A program made the position numbers and the translations under genes. This document shows positions 45,872-56,514 of a stretch of DNA of 64,000 nucleotides, piece by piece. The notes under the pieces are model-generated. The model did not search any database and was not told the origin of the DNA. It was given only the letters and a program-made list of their open reading frames with translations. Source of the stretch: Candidatus Mycobacterium wuenschmannii (GTDB taxonomy: Bacteria > Actinomycetota > Actinomycetes > Mycobacteriales > Mycobacteriaceae). How positions within the stretch are numbered: the stretch's first letter is position 1; each line of letters begins with the position of its first letter. The stretch covers positions 2,604,001 through 2,668,000 of the forward strand of contig NZ_CP126981.1 of assembly GCF_030252325.1 (NCBI RefSeq), in the 5' to 3' direction.

Positions 45872-46468
45872 ATGGCGATCGAGGTCCAGCAGTCGTTGTT
45901 CGAGTGCAACGACCGACGGTCGCTGGGCGACGGAGCGTGGATCGACGTCCGCTCTGGCTGGCTGACCGATGCCGAGGACCTGCTCGGCGAATTGCTCGAC
46001 ACCATCCCCTGGCGCGCCGAGCGCCGCCAGATGTACGACCGGATTCTCGACGTCCCCCGACTGGTCAGCTTCCACGACCTCACCGTCGACGAGGCGCCCC
46101 ACCCGCAGTTGGCCCGGATTAGGCGGCGGCTCAACGACATCTACGCCGGCGAACTCGGCGAGCCGTTCACCTCCGCCGGCCTGTGCTGGTACCGCGATGG
46201 GTCTGACAGCGTGGCGTGGCACGGCGACACCATCGGTCGCGGCAGGACGGACGACACCATGGTCGCGATCGTCAGCCTCGGCGCCACCCGCACCTTCGCG
46301 TTGCGACCGCGCGGCGGCGGCACGTCGCTGCGCCTGCCGCAGGCGCACGGCGATCTGCTGGTGATGGGCGGATCGTGTCAGCGCACCTGGGAGCATGCGG
46401 TGCCGAAGACGTCGGCCCATACCGGGCCGCGGGTCAGTATCCAGTTCCGGCCGCGCGACGTCCGTTAG
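45872..46468 (+). CDS. AlkB-like 2-oxoglutarate/Fe(II) dioxygenase
   Basis: A 198-residue dioxygenase (Rv1000c type). The iron ligands are His and Asp in VAWHGDTIG and the distal His in TWEHAVPKT; the 2-oxoglutarate Arg pair lies in RVSIQFRPRD. The N-terminus MAIEVQQSLFE matches AlkB-like proteins. It would repair alkylated nucleic-acid bases by oxidative demethylation. ATG 45872 is preferred over an upstream TTG at 45851. It is convergent with the lipoprotein gene, 3 bases between stops. Its place after soxR may mean joint transcription, though no dedicated promoter was identified. Confidence 0.88.
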   Translation: MAIEVQQSLFECNDRRSLGDGAWIDVRSGWLTDAEDLLGELLDTIPWRAERRQMYDRILDVPRLVSFHDLTVDEAPHPQLARIRRRLNDIYAGELGEPFTSAGLCWYRDGSDSVAWHGDTIGRGRTDDTMVAIVSLGATRTFALRPRGGGTSLRLPQAHGDLLVMGGSCQRTWEHAVPKTSAHTGPRVSIQFRPRDVR

Positions 46469-46471
46469 CGA

Positions 46472-47128
46472 TCAGTTCCTGATCGCGGCGACCGACTTCA
46501 CGAGTAGATCCTGGGCCTTCTTGGTGTCGACGGGCTTCGGCGGCTGCCCCGGCACGAGCACCGGGTTCGCGGTGATGATCACCTGGTAATCGCCGAAATG
46601 CGCGGTGTAGTTGTACAACTCGCCGCTGTGCGGCTTGCCCTGCACCACCGTCTGCAGGATGCGGTGCACGCCCAGCGTCTTGGTGCCGTCGATCTGTGGG
46701 GTGTCGATGACCTCGAAGAGGCCGCGCATGCGGCCGCCCTGGAAGGCCACCTTGTGGCAGTTTCGGCCCGGCTCCGCGAAGGGCACCGGCACGGAGGTCT
46801 GCACCGCCATCGCGATGAAGCGCTCGCCGGCGCCCTCGGCGGCCACCGCGGCCATGTTGCCTTCCAATCCCGACGGCATGTCTTCGCCGACCACGAACGA
46901 CGCGCAGTCCGGCGGATCGAACGTCAGGCCTGGCGGCAGCTTATGGGATTGCAGCATCTTCGGGTCGATCCCGGTTTTGGCCTGCTCCTTGACCTTGAAA
47001 CCCGGCCCGAAATCGGACTTCACCTGAGAAATCTTGGTGATATCCGCAGAAGGGGCCTCCTGAGACGATCCGTGGGAGCATGCCGTCAACAGGCAGACAC
47101 TCCCGATCGCCACCGCAATCCGCATCAT
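46472..47128 (-). CDS. DUF5642-like lipoprotein
   Basis: A protein of about 218 residues with a lipoprotein signal (MMRIAVAIGSVCLLTAC; the Cys is the lipid site). The mature domain (ISQVKSDFGPGFKVKE, FDPPDCASFV, LGVHRILQTVV, YTAHFGDYQVIITANPV) resembles mycobacterial LprB/LprC-type DUF5642 proteins. It shares layout with the next gene upstream at 47153, so they are a paralogous pair. Start assumed at ATG 47128; a TTG at 47137 also works. Function is unknown. It stands where M. tuberculosis has Rv0999. Confidence 0.78.
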   Translation of the reverse strand: MMRIAVAIGSVCLLTACSHGSSQEAPSADITKISQVKSDFGPGFKVKEQAKTGIDPKMLQSHKLPPGLTFDPPDCASFVVGEDMPSGLEGNMAAVAAEGAGERFIAMAVQTSVPVPFAEPGRNCHKVAFQGGRMRGLFEVIDTPQIDGTKTLGVHRILQTVVQGKPHSGELYNYTAHFGDYQVIITANPVLVPGQPPKPVDTKKAQDLLVKSVAAIRN

Positions 47129-47152
47129 TCCGGCCAATCTAACGCACCACCG

Positions 47153-47815
47153 TCAGCCACGTACGGCTGATACCGTTTTCACCAGCAAGTCGGCGGCGAA
47201 TTGCGGCGTCAGCGCCGGATTGGGCGAACCGGGATCGCTGACCAGCACAGTGAACGCATAGTAATCACCCAGGTACGCGGTGAAGGTGCTTGCCCGCGAA
47301 GCGATTTCGTTGCCGCCCTCGACAGACGTGACGATGTCGGCGGCCATCCCCAGGGTGTCGGCGGCGTCGACGTGTGGCGCGTCGATGACGTGAACGTGGG
47401 CTCTGGCCCGCCGGCCGGTCATGCTCCACTGCCGACACCCGGCGAGCGCGGAGTGATCCAGCGCCACTGGGCCGGTCGGCGCGGCGACGACCACCGCGTA
47501 CACCGTGCCGCCCGGGCCCGATCCCGAAATGCCTTGCGCACGTTGACCCCGGCCGCCCGTCGGGTCGGCCAGCGGACCGCAACGTGCGGGGGTGGCGGCT
47601 CCGACACCACCCAGGCCCCAAACGCCGGGCGGCGCAACCACATCCGCGACCGGCGCGACCTCGTAGCCGGGCGGCAGGTCGCGCCGCACCCGCCTGATGT
47701 TGCCCGGGTCGACGCGACCCGCCGACACCGTTGTGGACGGCGCCGGCCGGTGTTCGGCCGGATGCACACACCCGGCGAGCAGCAGCAGTATCGGAGCGGC
47801 CGCCGCGATACGCAT
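47153..47815 (-). CDS. DUF5642-like lipoprotein, second copy
   Basis: A 220-residue lipoprotein: signal MRIAAAAPILLLLAGC with the lipid Cys at residue 16, then a domain parallel to the downstream paralogue (IRRVRRDLPPGYEV, LADPTGGRG, DTLGMAADIVTSV, YLGDYYAFTVLVSDPG, DLLVKTVSAVRG). The shared endings DLLVKSV and DLLVKTV support duplication. It begins at the base before the patA stop region, so patA and the lipoproteins may be co-transcribed. Function is unknown. Confidence 0.77.
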   Translation of the reverse strand: MRIAAAAPILLLLAGCVHPAEHRPAPSTTVSAGRVDPGNIRRVRRDLPPGYEVAPVADVVAPPGVWGLGGVGAATPARCGPLADPTGGRGQRAQGISGSGPGGTVYAVVVAAPTGPVALDHSALAGCRQWSMTGRRARAHVHVIDAPHVDAADTLGMAADIVTSVEGGNEIASRASTFTAYLGDYYAFTVLVSDPGSPNPALTPQFAADLLVKTVSAVRG

Positions 47816-48823
<1,008 letters not shown>

Positions 48824-48902
48824 TCACCATTGAAGATGGTGCCAAGGCTAGGGGCTGGGCGCGTGTTGCAGCAAGGACGCGCCCACCGGCAGACTCACTC
48901 CC

Positions 48903-49649
48903 GTGACCCGCACCGACGATCCGCTGCAGACGACCCGTGACCTGCTCGACCGCGACGCGACCCTGCGGCACGGCTTCCTGGACGTGCTCGGCGCGTCGGT
49001 GGCCAGCGACACCCCGACACTGGCTCAGGTGGCGATGAACAGCCCGGTGGTCGCGACGGTGTACGAGCGACTCTGGCGGCCGGTGGCGTTCTACGTCGCG
49101 AGCGGCGTCACGACCGGCGCCGAGCAGCGCCGCGCAGCGGAGGCGCTGAACCTGCCCGGCACCTCCCGATTGCTCGACATTGCTTGCGGCCCGGGCAATT
49201 TCACTGGAAAGTTGGCTGAGCAGCTGCCGGAGGACGGGCTCGCGATCGGCTTCGACATCTCGGTGCCGATGCTGACCCGTGCCGTGCAGGACAACAGCGG
49301 GCCGCGCACCTGCTACGTGCGCGGCGATGCGGGAACGCTGCCGTTCGACGACGAAACCTTCGACGCCGTCTGCTGTTTCGGCGCGCTGTACCTGATGCCC
49401 GAGCCGTTCCAGGTCGCGCGCGAAATGCTGCGGGTGCTCAAACCCGGTGGCCGGGTGGCGATCCTGACCAGCTACGTCAGCCGGGTACCGGGACTCCGCC
49501 AGGTCAGCGAAGCCAGTGCGAAGGTGATCGGGCTTCGCTTGTTCGACCGCGAAACCTTCGTCGACCTGTTCCGCGAGGCCGGCCTGACGGGCATCGAGCA
49601 GGAAATCCAGCGCAACCTGCAGTTCGTCGCCGCGGACAAGCCCGCCTGA
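48903..49649 (+). CDS. Class I SAM-dependent methyltransferase
   Basis: A 248-residue methyltransferase of the UbiE/small-molecule type. Motif I is RLLDIACGPGNFTGKLAEQL, motif II around GFDISVPML, then DAGTLPFDDETFDAVCCFGA and LKPGGRVAILTSY. The substrate is unknown, possibly a lipid or quinone. Translation starts at GTG 48903, 91 bases from the patA start on the other strand. It is convergent with the unrecognised gene at 49670. Confidence 0.86.
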   Translation: MTRTDDPLQTTRDLLDRDATLRHGFLDVLGASVASDTPTLAQVAMNSPVVATVYERLWRPVAFYVASGVTTGAEQRRAAEALNLPGTSRLLDIACGPGNFTGKLAEQLPEDGLAIGFDISVPMLTRAVQDNSGPRTCYVRGDAGTLPFDDETFDAVCCFGALYLMPEPFQVAREMLRVLKPGGRVAILTSYVSRVPGLRQVSEASAKVIGLRLFDRETFVDLFREAGLTGIEQEIQRNLQFVAADKPA

Positions 49650-49669
49650 GGCTCAGGCCATCGAGTAGC

Positions 49670-50227
49670 TCAAGCCATTGAATAGAAGGCCTCGTCGGCG
49701 CGGCCGATCGCCTGCGCGCCGCCGGCGGCCAGGGCCTGCGCCTTGAAGATGTGGGCGGCGGCGCTCGGCTGGTGCCGGGCGGCGACGAAGGTGCGGCTCA
49801 AATTCGTCGGGTGGTGCCGGCCCCACAGCAGCACCTCTGTCTCATCGACACTGCCCATCTCGAGCACGTGCCGGCACACTGAGTCACTGCGGACCAGCAC
49901 GTCGGCCGCGACCGCGAGCTGGTGCGGACGGGGAAGTGCCCGTGCGTAATTCGGGTCCGACAAGCGCTTGGCCACGTGTGCGCCGAGGATGCGCAACGGC
50001 CGGTCGTCGACCGTGCGTTCGGTGTCGCCGTCGATCACCACGCCGACGTCCCAGCCGGCCATCGCTCGGTCGAAGATCAGCCCGCCGATCGACATCACCG
50101 CGTCGGCGACGCTCGGGGCCACCACCTGAAACTGGTAACGACCGGGTCCTTCGCGGACCTCGCGCCGCGACGACGATCCCGATGTCGGGCAGTGCAGGGG
50201 CTTGAGCGTGCTGGCGGCAGCGGTCAC
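49670..50227 (-). CDS. Conserved-looking hypothetical protein
   Basis: A protein of about 185 residues that I do not recognise. The middle is well structured (YQFQVVAPSVADAVMSIGGL, FDRAMAGWDVGVVIDG, RPLRILGAHVAKRLS), with conserved-looking LLWGRHHPTNLSRTFVAARH near the end. No signal peptide or membrane helix is present. The codon bias and absence of a plausible opposite-strand gene favour it being real. The start may be GTG 50227 or the longer ATG-type start at 50254. It is divergent from a TetR regulator that might control it. Confidence 0.6.
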   Translation of the reverse strand: MTAAASTLKPLHCPTSGSSSRREVREGPGRYQFQVVAPSVADAVMSIGGLIFDRAMAGWDVGVVIDGDTERTVDDRPLRILGAHVAKRLSDPNYARALPRPHQLAVAADVLVRSDSVCRHVLEMGSVDETEVLLWGRHHPTNLSRTFVAARHQPSAAAHIFKAQALAAGGAQAIGRADEAFYSMA

Positions 50228-50324
50228 GTGTGGTCCGTTCGACGGTGTGCGCAATTCTGAGCTAACACTACGAATATAGAGTAGCGGCGCTCCCGGTGAA
50301 AGCCCAGCCCGCTACACTGCCGGG

Positions 50325-50999
50325 ATACCGAACAGACGCAAGCCCAATCCCGACCAACGCCGCCGCGAACTCTGCGACGCGGCGATACAGCTGCTTGCCG
50401 ACGACGGCGCCAAAGGCCTGAGCCACCTCAAGGTCGACGGCCGCGCCGGGGTTCCCGACGGCACCACCTCGTTCTACTTCCGCACCCGCTCGGCGCTACT
50501 GCTCGCGATCGCCGAACGGATGGCCGAACTCGACCTGGCGACGTTGCAGACGGTCGCCGACAGCGCCGCCGTCGAGGACGGCGCCTCGGCGTCCACGCTG
50601 GCCAAGGTGGTCATCCAATCGGGCGAAGAACCGCAGCTGAGCCGCACCCGCGCCCGCTACGAGCTGACCATCCAGGCCACCCGGGATCCGGCGATCGCGG
50701 CGACGCTGCAGCGCGCCACCGACGCCTTCACCAAGCTGCACCACGACATCCTGGTTCAACTGCTGCCGCACGGCGCCGATCTCGACCCCGACGTCGTCGA
50801 CGATCTCAGCAACGTGACGCTGACATTCATCAACGGGCTGATGCTGCGGTTCGTCCACGGCGATCGGATCATCGACACCCCCGAACAACTCGACGGCGTC
50901 CTGTCGGCGATCGTCGCCGGGGTGCTCGCCAGCGAGCAGCAGGGCCAACTCACGCATGACGGCGGCGCCCTGCGACCGTCTGCAAAGCCCGCAAAATAG
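50325..50999 (+). CDS. TetR-family regulator lacking a canonical start codon
   Basis: The frame encodes a complete TetR protein of about 224 residues. The HTH region is PNRRKPNPDQRRELCDAAIQ, then HLKVDGRAGVPDGTTSFYFR, and the C-terminal ligand domain ends TLTFINGLMLRFVHGDRIID. Protein homology begins right after an ATA codon at 50325, where a start is expected. No ATG, GTG or TTG occurs in frame between an upstream TAG and the HTH; the first ATG (50520) would delete the whole DNA-binding domain. Initiation at ATA, a base-call error or gene decay are the choices. It may control the divergent 49670 gene or the downstream P450 operon. Confidence 0.7.
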   Translation: MPNRRKPNPDQRRRELCDAAIQLLADDGAKGLSHLKVDGRAGVPDGTTSFYFRTRSALLLAIAERMAELDLATLQTVADSAAVEDGASASTLAKVVIQSGEEPQLSRTRARYELTIQATRDPAIAATLQRATDAFTKLHHDILVQLLPHGADLDPDVVDDLSNVTLTFINGLMLRFVHGDRIIDTPEQLDGVLSAIVAGVLASEQQGQLTHDGGALRPSAKPAK

Positions 51000-51190
51000 C
51001 CCGCCGAATCCGGCCCGCATAGCTCTCTACGGCAATAGAGTTGACGGGTCGCGAGTACGCGTCCGCGCACGGTTTCATTAAGCGAAAAGTACAAATCGCC
51101 CTAACTGTCCGGGACGCTGACACACTGGCGGCATCGACTCGGCGTACGGCCCATCCGGATCACCGAAGTTGTGGCGAAAGGCAAGATTTC

Positions 51191-52390
51191 GTGACGATCA
51201 GCACCGGCTCAGACGTTCATTACGACCCCTACGACGTGGTCGTCAACGCCGACCCCTACCCCACTTTCGCGCGGCTGCGCGAAGAGGCGCCGCTGTACTA
51301 CAACACCGAGCACGACTTCTACGCCGTCAGCCGCTTCGAGGATGTCGACAAGGCGCTGGTCGATCACGCCACCTTCAGTTCGGCGCGCGGCATCATCATC
51401 GAATTGATCAAGGCCAATCTCGACATTCCACCGGGATTGCTGATCATGGAAGACCCGCCGATCCACGACATCCACCGCAAGCTGCTCTCGCGGATGTTCA
51501 CCCCGCGCAAGATCGCCGCGCTCGAACAGCAGATCCGCGACTTCTGCGCTCAGTCACTGGATCCGCTGATCGGCACGGGCGGTATCGACTTCGTCGGCGA
51601 CCTGGGCGCGCAGATGCCGATGAAGGTCATCAGCATGCTGCTCGGAATACCGGAGAACGACCAGGAATTCATCCGCGACCACACCAACGCGCAGATGCGC
51701 ACCGAAGCCGGCAAGCCGATGAACGCCGACGGCGGCCTGGTCACCGGCGAGATCTTCGCCGCCTACATCGACTGGCGGGCCGAACATCCGTCTGACGACA
51801 TCATGACGGAGTTGCTCAACGTCGAATTCGTGGACGAGACCGGCCAGACCCGCCGGCTGACCCGCGACGAGTTGCTGATCTACCTCAACGTCGTCGCCGG
51901 CGCGGGCAACGAGACCACCACGCGGCTGATCGGCTGGGCCGGAAAAGTTCTCGCCGAACATCCGGACCAGCGCCGCCAACTGGTGGAGAACCCGGGACTG
52001 ATTCCGCAGGCCGTCGAGGAACTGCTGCGATTCGAGCCGCCGGCCCCGCATGCGGCGCGTTACGTGACCCGCGACGTGACCCTGCACGGCCAGACCGTTC
52101 CGCAGGGCTCGGTGATGATGACACTGATCGGCGCCGCCAACCGCGATCCACGCCAATTCGGTTCGGACAGCGAGGAATTCAACATTCATCGCACTCCCCG
52201 CCAGCACCTGGCCTTCAGCGTGGGCACCCACTTCTGCCTGGGCTCGGCGCTTGCGCGACTGGAGGGACGCATCGCGCTCGAGGAGATCCTCGCCCGCTTC
52301 CCGGTGTGGGACGTCGATCTGACGAAAGCAAGGCTCAGCCCGACCTCGACGGTGCGGGGATGGGAGACCATGCCGGCTTCCACGTCATGA
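51191..52390 (+). CDS. Cytochrome P450
   Basis: A 399-residue bacterial P450. The I-helix oxygen-activation motif is VVAGAGNETTTRLIG, the K-helix ExxR is EELLRF, and the haem loop FSVGTHFCLGSALAR has the proximal Cys near residue 349. No membrane anchor is present, so ferredoxin and reductase from elsewhere would supply electrons. GTG 51191 is the start (MTISTGSDVHYDPYDVV). A frame open upstream into the 191-base gap has no homology. Its stop overlaps the following SDR start (ATGA), making a P450-SDR pair that suggests hydroxylation followed by alcohol oxidation of a lipid or terpenoid. Confidence 0.9.
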   Translation: MTISTGSDVHYDPYDVVVNADPYPTFARLREEAPLYYNTEHDFYAVSRFEDVDKALVDHATFSSARGIIIELIKANLDIPPGLLIMEDPPIHDIHRKLLSRMFTPRKIAALEQQIRDFCAQSLDPLIGTGGIDFVGDLGAQMPMKVISMLLGIPENDQEFIRDHTNAQMRTEAGKPMNADGGLVTGEIFAAYIDWRAEHPSDDIMTELLNVEFVDETGQTRRLTRDELLIYLNVVAGAGNETTTRLIGWAGKVLAEHPDQRRQLVENPGLIPQAVEELLRFEPPAPHAARYVTRDVTLHGQTVPQGSVMMTLIGAANRDPRQFGSDSEEFNIHRTPRQHLAFSVGTHFCLGSALARLEGRIALEEILARFPVWDVDLTKARLSPTSTVRGWETMPASTS

Positions 52391-53223
52391 CCGGTCGCGT
52401 CGAGGGCAAGGTCGCCTTCATCAGCGGGGCGGCCCGCGGGCAGGGCCGCAGCCACGCCGTCCGATTGGCGCAGGAGGGCGCCGACATCATCGCGATCGAC
52501 GTCTGCGGGCCGATCGACAATCTCAGCTACCCGCATGCCGTGCCCGAAGACCTCGACGAGACAGTCGATTTGGTGAAGGGGCTGGGCCGCCGCATCGTGA
52601 CCGAGCAGGTCGACGTCCGTGATTACGACGCACTGAGGGCGGCGGTGGACAGCGGGGTCGAGCAACTCGGCCGCCTCGACATCGTCGTCGCCAACGCCGG
52701 CGTCGGCACCGACGGCCGGATGCTGCACAAGATCCGCGAGAACGTGTGGCAGGACATGATCGACATCAACCTCAGCGGCGTCTGGCACACCGTCAAAGCC
52801 GCGGTGCCGCATCTTCTTTCGGGCGGCCACGGTGGCTCGATCGTGCTGACCAGCTCGGTGGGCGGCCACAAGGCCTACCCGCACACCGGACACTACATCG
52901 CGGCCAAGCACGGCGTGATCGGCCTGATGCGCGCCTTCGCCGTCGAACTCGGCCAGCACATGATCCGGGTCAACTCGGTGCTGCCCACCCAGGTAAGCAC
53001 CACGATGGTGATGAACGAGCAAACCTATCGGCTGTTCCGGCCGGACCTGGAGAATCCCGGCCCCGACGACTTCGCCCCGATCTCGCAGATGATGCACACG
53101 CTTCCGGTGCCCTGGGTCGACGCGGTCGACATCAGCAACGCCGTGTTGTTCCTCGCCTCCGATGAATCCCGTTACATCACAGGCGTTTCGCTTCCCGTCG
53201 ACGCGGGCAGCTTGCTCAAATAA
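52387..53223 (+). CDS. Mycofactocin-coupled SDR family oxidoreductase
   Basis: A 278-residue short-chain dehydrogenase with the mycofactocin-associated signature near the start (GRVEGKVAFISGAARGQGRS, then EGADIIAIDVCGPI). The NAD motif is GAARGQGR, the catalytic Ser VLTSSVGG, and the YxxxK motif is YIAAK. Enzymes of this subfamily hold NAD tightly and pass electrons to mycofactocin. ATG 52387 overlaps the P450 stop. The likely role is oxidising the alcohol formed by the P450; the substrate is unknown. Confidence 0.9.
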   Translation: MTGRVEGKVAFISGAARGQGRSHAVRLAQEGADIIAIDVCGPIDNLSYPHAVPEDLDETVDLVKGLGRRIVTEQVDVRDYDALRAAVDSGVEQLGRLDIVVANAGVGTDGRMLHKIRENVWQDMIDINLSGVWHTVKAAVPHLLSGGHGGSIVLTSSVGGHKAYPHTGHYIAAKHGVIGLMRAFAVELGQHMIRVNSVLPTQVSTTMVMNEQTYRLFRPDLENPGPDDFAPISQMMHTLPVPWVDAVDISNAVLFLASDESRYITGVSLPVDAGSLLK

Positions 53224-53248
53224 TCAACAACCGATTGGGAGATGGCTC

Positions 53249-54220
53249 ATGGTCGAGTTCGACTACGAAAAGATGAAGAAGGAAGCCGAGCAGTACATCA
53301 AGTTCGAGAAGGACCGGGAGAACCGGATCGCCTACATCACGTTCGACCGGCCCGAGGCGCAGAACGCCACCAGCCTGGGCATGCGGCAGAACTACGCCGA
53401 CCTGATCCACAAGTGCAACGTCGACGACGACGTGAAGGTCGTCGTGATCCGCGGCGAGGGCGACGATTTCGGCAGTGGTGGAGACCTTCCCGAGCAGCGA
53501 CCGATGCTGGAAAATCCGGGCCTGCCCCTGCATCACGAGCTGGCGATCAACGACGACGACGTAAAGTACCCGCCCGGGGGTTCGTACCGCTACCTGTCCA
53601 CGGTCACCGACTTCTACGCCAAGGCGAAGGCCGGAAACCGTCCGCTGCAAGAGCTTCGGAAGATCAGCATCATCGAGGCCAAGGGTTACTGTTACGGCTG
53701 GCACTTCTACCAGGCCGGCGACGCGGACCTGGTGATCTCCTCCGACGACGCGTTGTTCGGCCATCCGGCCTTCCGTTACGTCGGCTGGGGACCGCGGCTG
53801 TGGTGGTGGGCCGAGACGATGGGCCTGCGCAAGTTCTCCGAAATGCTGTTCACCGGAAGGCCGTTCAGCGCCAAGGAGATGTACGACTGCGGCTTCGTCA
53901 ACAGCGTGGTGCCGCGCGACAAGCTCGAGGACGAGACCAAAAAGTACGCGCTGGCCTGCTCGAAGTCCCGTCCGACCGATACCGTTGCAGTGCAGAAGAC
54001 CTTCCTCGAGCTGTACAAGCAGCACAAGGGTGAGTACTTCGGCAGCCTGCTGACCGGCATGGTCGAAGGCATGTTGCCGCTCATCCAGAACGACGTCGAC
54101 AACACCGTCGACCTCACCGGTGGCACCTTCGAAAAGGGCCTCAACAATGTGGTCAAGGACAACGACCTGAACTTCCCGCCCGAGTGGCGGCTGAGCCGCT
54201 CGGGACGCGCCAAGCCCTGA
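53249..54220 (+). CDS. Enoyl-CoA hydratase/isomerase family protein
   Basis: A 323-residue crotonase-fold protein, longer than the usual 260. Visible are IAYITFDRPEAQNATSLGMR, VKVVVIRGEGDDFGSGGDLP (first oxyanion region), and SIIEAKGYCYGWHFYQAGDADLVI with LFGHPAFRYVGWG. A charged N-terminal segment (MVEFDYEKMKKEAEQYIKFE) and an inserted segment with PPGGSYRYLSTVTDFYAKAK are unusual. The catalytic acids of hydratases are not clearly placed, so the exact reaction is open. The ATG follows GATTGGGAGATGGCTC, 25 bases after the SDR. Confidence 0.86.
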   Translation: MVEFDYEKMKKEAEQYIKFEKDRENRIAYITFDRPEAQNATSLGMRQNYADLIHKCNVDDDVKVVVIRGEGDDFGSGGDLPEQRPMLENPGLPLHHELAINDDDVKYPPGGSYRYLSTVTDFYAKAKAGNRPLQELRKISIIEAKGYCYGWHFYQAGDADLVISSDDALFGHPAFRYVGWGPRLWWWAETMGLRKFSEMLFTGRPFSAKEMYDCGFVNSVVPRDKLEDETKKYALACSKSRPTDTVAVQKTFLELYKQHKGEYFGSLLTGMVEGMLPLIQNDVDNTVDLTGGTFEKGLNNVVKDNDLNFPPEWRLSRSGRAKP

Positions 54221-54223
54221 GTT

Positions 54224-56514
54224 ATGTCGGCGCTGACCGGTTTTCGGGTCGTCGAGCTGGCGGAGTCCGTTGCCGGGGAGTACTGCGGGAAACTGCTGGC
54301 GGACTTCGGCGCCGAAGTGATCAAGGTCGAACGCCCGGGTGGTAGCCCCACCCGGGCGATGGCGCCGATCGTCGGCGAGGGCGGCCCGGAGTGCAGCGCG
54401 GTGTTCGCCTACCTGAACACCAACAAGCGCTCGGTCGTGATCGACGGCGACGGGATGAACGCTCTGATCGCGTCGGCCGACGCCGTGATCGGAGAGCAGT
54501 CGGTCGCCGAGATTGCCGGCGACCATCCCGACACGGTGTTCTGCGCGGTCACTCCGTACGGCGTGCAGGCGCCTGCCGAGTTGCACAATGCCGCCAGCCT
54601 CAACGTCTTTCACGCCAGCGGCTGGGGCTTTCACACCCCAGCCATGCCGATCCAGCCAAACCGCCGCTGAAGGGACCGGGCCGTTTCCTGGCCGACTACG
54701 AGGCGGGCCTGGACGCTGCGCTGTGTGTGGTGTCGTCGCTGTTCTCCCGGTTGCACAGCGGCGCAGGACAATTCGTCGATGTGTCGATGCATGCCGTGCT
54801 GGCGTCGCGCGCCGACTGCGTGTTGGGCCGCTACATCACCGGAGAGATCTCGCCGGAGAACACCCGCGACGACTACGACCAGCAAGGACCCGCCTCGTTC
54901 TTCGAGTGCGCGGACGGCTTCGTCTACCTTTACATGACCAGCGGCAGTCACTGGGCCGGGGTGAAAGAGTTGATGGGTCGGCCGGATTGGCTCGACGAGT
55001 TCGAAGACGACTGGCTGGAGTTCTCGGTCACCCCGGACAAGGTGGCGAGGTTTCGACAGGGCTTCGCGGAATGGGTCAGCGGGCTGGACAAGGATTCGGC
55101 CTCCGAGCGGGCCCAGCGCCTCAACGTTCCGCTGGTGCCCGTCACCGGGGCCACCGATCTGAGAACCGCACCACAGTACCGGCACCGCGGCTTCTTTCAG
55201 GACGTCACCCATCCGGTCCTAGGCGACGCGGCGTATCCCGGCGTGCCCTACCTGTTGAGCGCATCGCCGGCGCGGATCACCGGTCCGGCGCCCGCGCTCG
55301 GGCAAGACAAAGTCGCCGTGCATCGTGCTCCGAAAGCCGTTTCCCAGCAACTGAAACCATCGAAATTCGCGCGTGGCGGGCCGCTGCAGGGGGTGCGAGT
55401 TGTCGAGCTCACCAAGGTATGGGCCGGCCCGTACGCGGGCAAACTGCTGGCCTTCCTGGGCGCCGAGGTGATCAAGGTCGAGAGCTCGACCCACCCCGAC
55501 GAGATGCGGGCCTACGGCGGTACCGACATCAACCACGCGCCGTTCTTTCTCAGCATCAACCCCGAGGTGCTCAGCGTCGAACTGGATCTGAAGTCACCCG
55601 ACGACATCGGGCGTCTTCGCGCCCTGATCGCGCAGAGCGATATCGTGCTCAACAACCTGCGCCCCGGCGCGATGGAGCGGATGGGCCTGGGCTACCCGGA
55701 TCTCAAAAGCGTGAAGCAGGACATCATTTCGGTGTCGATCAAGATGTGGGGAAACGACGGCCCGCTGGGCTATCAGACCGGCTACGCGCCGTGCTTCGCC
55801 GCGCTCGCCGGGGTCGCGTCATTGGTCGGCTACTCGGGCGGAGCACCGCTGGGCACCAGCATGCGCTATGGCGATTCGACCGTCGGGGCCGCCGCCGCGT
55901 TCGCTGCGGTCGCGGCATTGCTTCATCGGGACCTCACCGGCGAGGGCCAATTCGTGGACGTGTCCGCCGTCGAAACCCTCTCGTCGATGATCGGCGATTG
56001 TCTACTCGCACAGGAACTCACCGGAATCCCTTTACTGCCCGACGGAAACCGGCACGCCGACATGGCTCCACACGGCTGCTACCCGTGCACCGACGGCGAC
56101 TGGATCAGCATCGCCGTGGCCGATGACACGCAATGGCAGCACCTGTGCGACGCGCTTGGCGTGGCCGACCCCCGCTACGCAACATCGGCCGGACGGCTCG
56201 CCCACACCGACGAACTCGACCGAGACCTAGCGGCGGTGACCCGAACCCATGACGCGGACGCACTGGCACAACGGCTTCGGGCCGCCGGCGTGCCCGCGAG
56301 CAAGAGCGCCACCACCCTCGACGTCATCAGCCACCCGCTGCTGTGGGATCGCGAACTCTACCGCTTCGTCAGCGATCACCGGGAAGGGCAGCGACCGGTG
56401 CTCGCCGCGCCGTGGCGGATGTCGGTTCGTGAGGCCGAGATCGCCCGCGGCGCCCCCGACCTGGGTGAGCACGACGACTATGTTCGTAACGAGATCCTGA
56501 GGGAGGGCAGATGA
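54224..56514 (+). pseudogene. Double-domain type III (CaiB/BaiF) CoA-transferase, frameshifted
   Basis: The coding region of a fused CoA-transferase of about 763 residues is split by a one-base loss near 54649. The first frame gives GFRVVELAESVAGEYCGKLL to HTPAMP and stops at 54670; the second begins at DPAKPPLKGPGRFLADYEAG. Restoring one G (ATGCCGGATCCA) joins them. Domain 1 (about 1-380) and domain 2 (from GVRVVELTKVWAGPYAGKLL) each carry the family fold, with Asp-containing LADYEAG and MRYGDSTVG. It may be a true pseudogene or a sequencing slip. It would move CoA between acyl groups in the P450/crotonase pathway. The stop overlaps the next SDR start (ATGA). Confidence 0.82.

Noticed and set aside
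50520..50999. Short 159-residue TetR protein starting at the first ATG
   Set aside because: It would lack the whole HTH, although the HTH-encoding sequence upstream is intact.
51025..51040. CTCTA-TAGAG inverted repeat after the TetR gene as terminator
   Set aside because: Only a 5-bp A/T-containing stem and no T tract; too weak to call.
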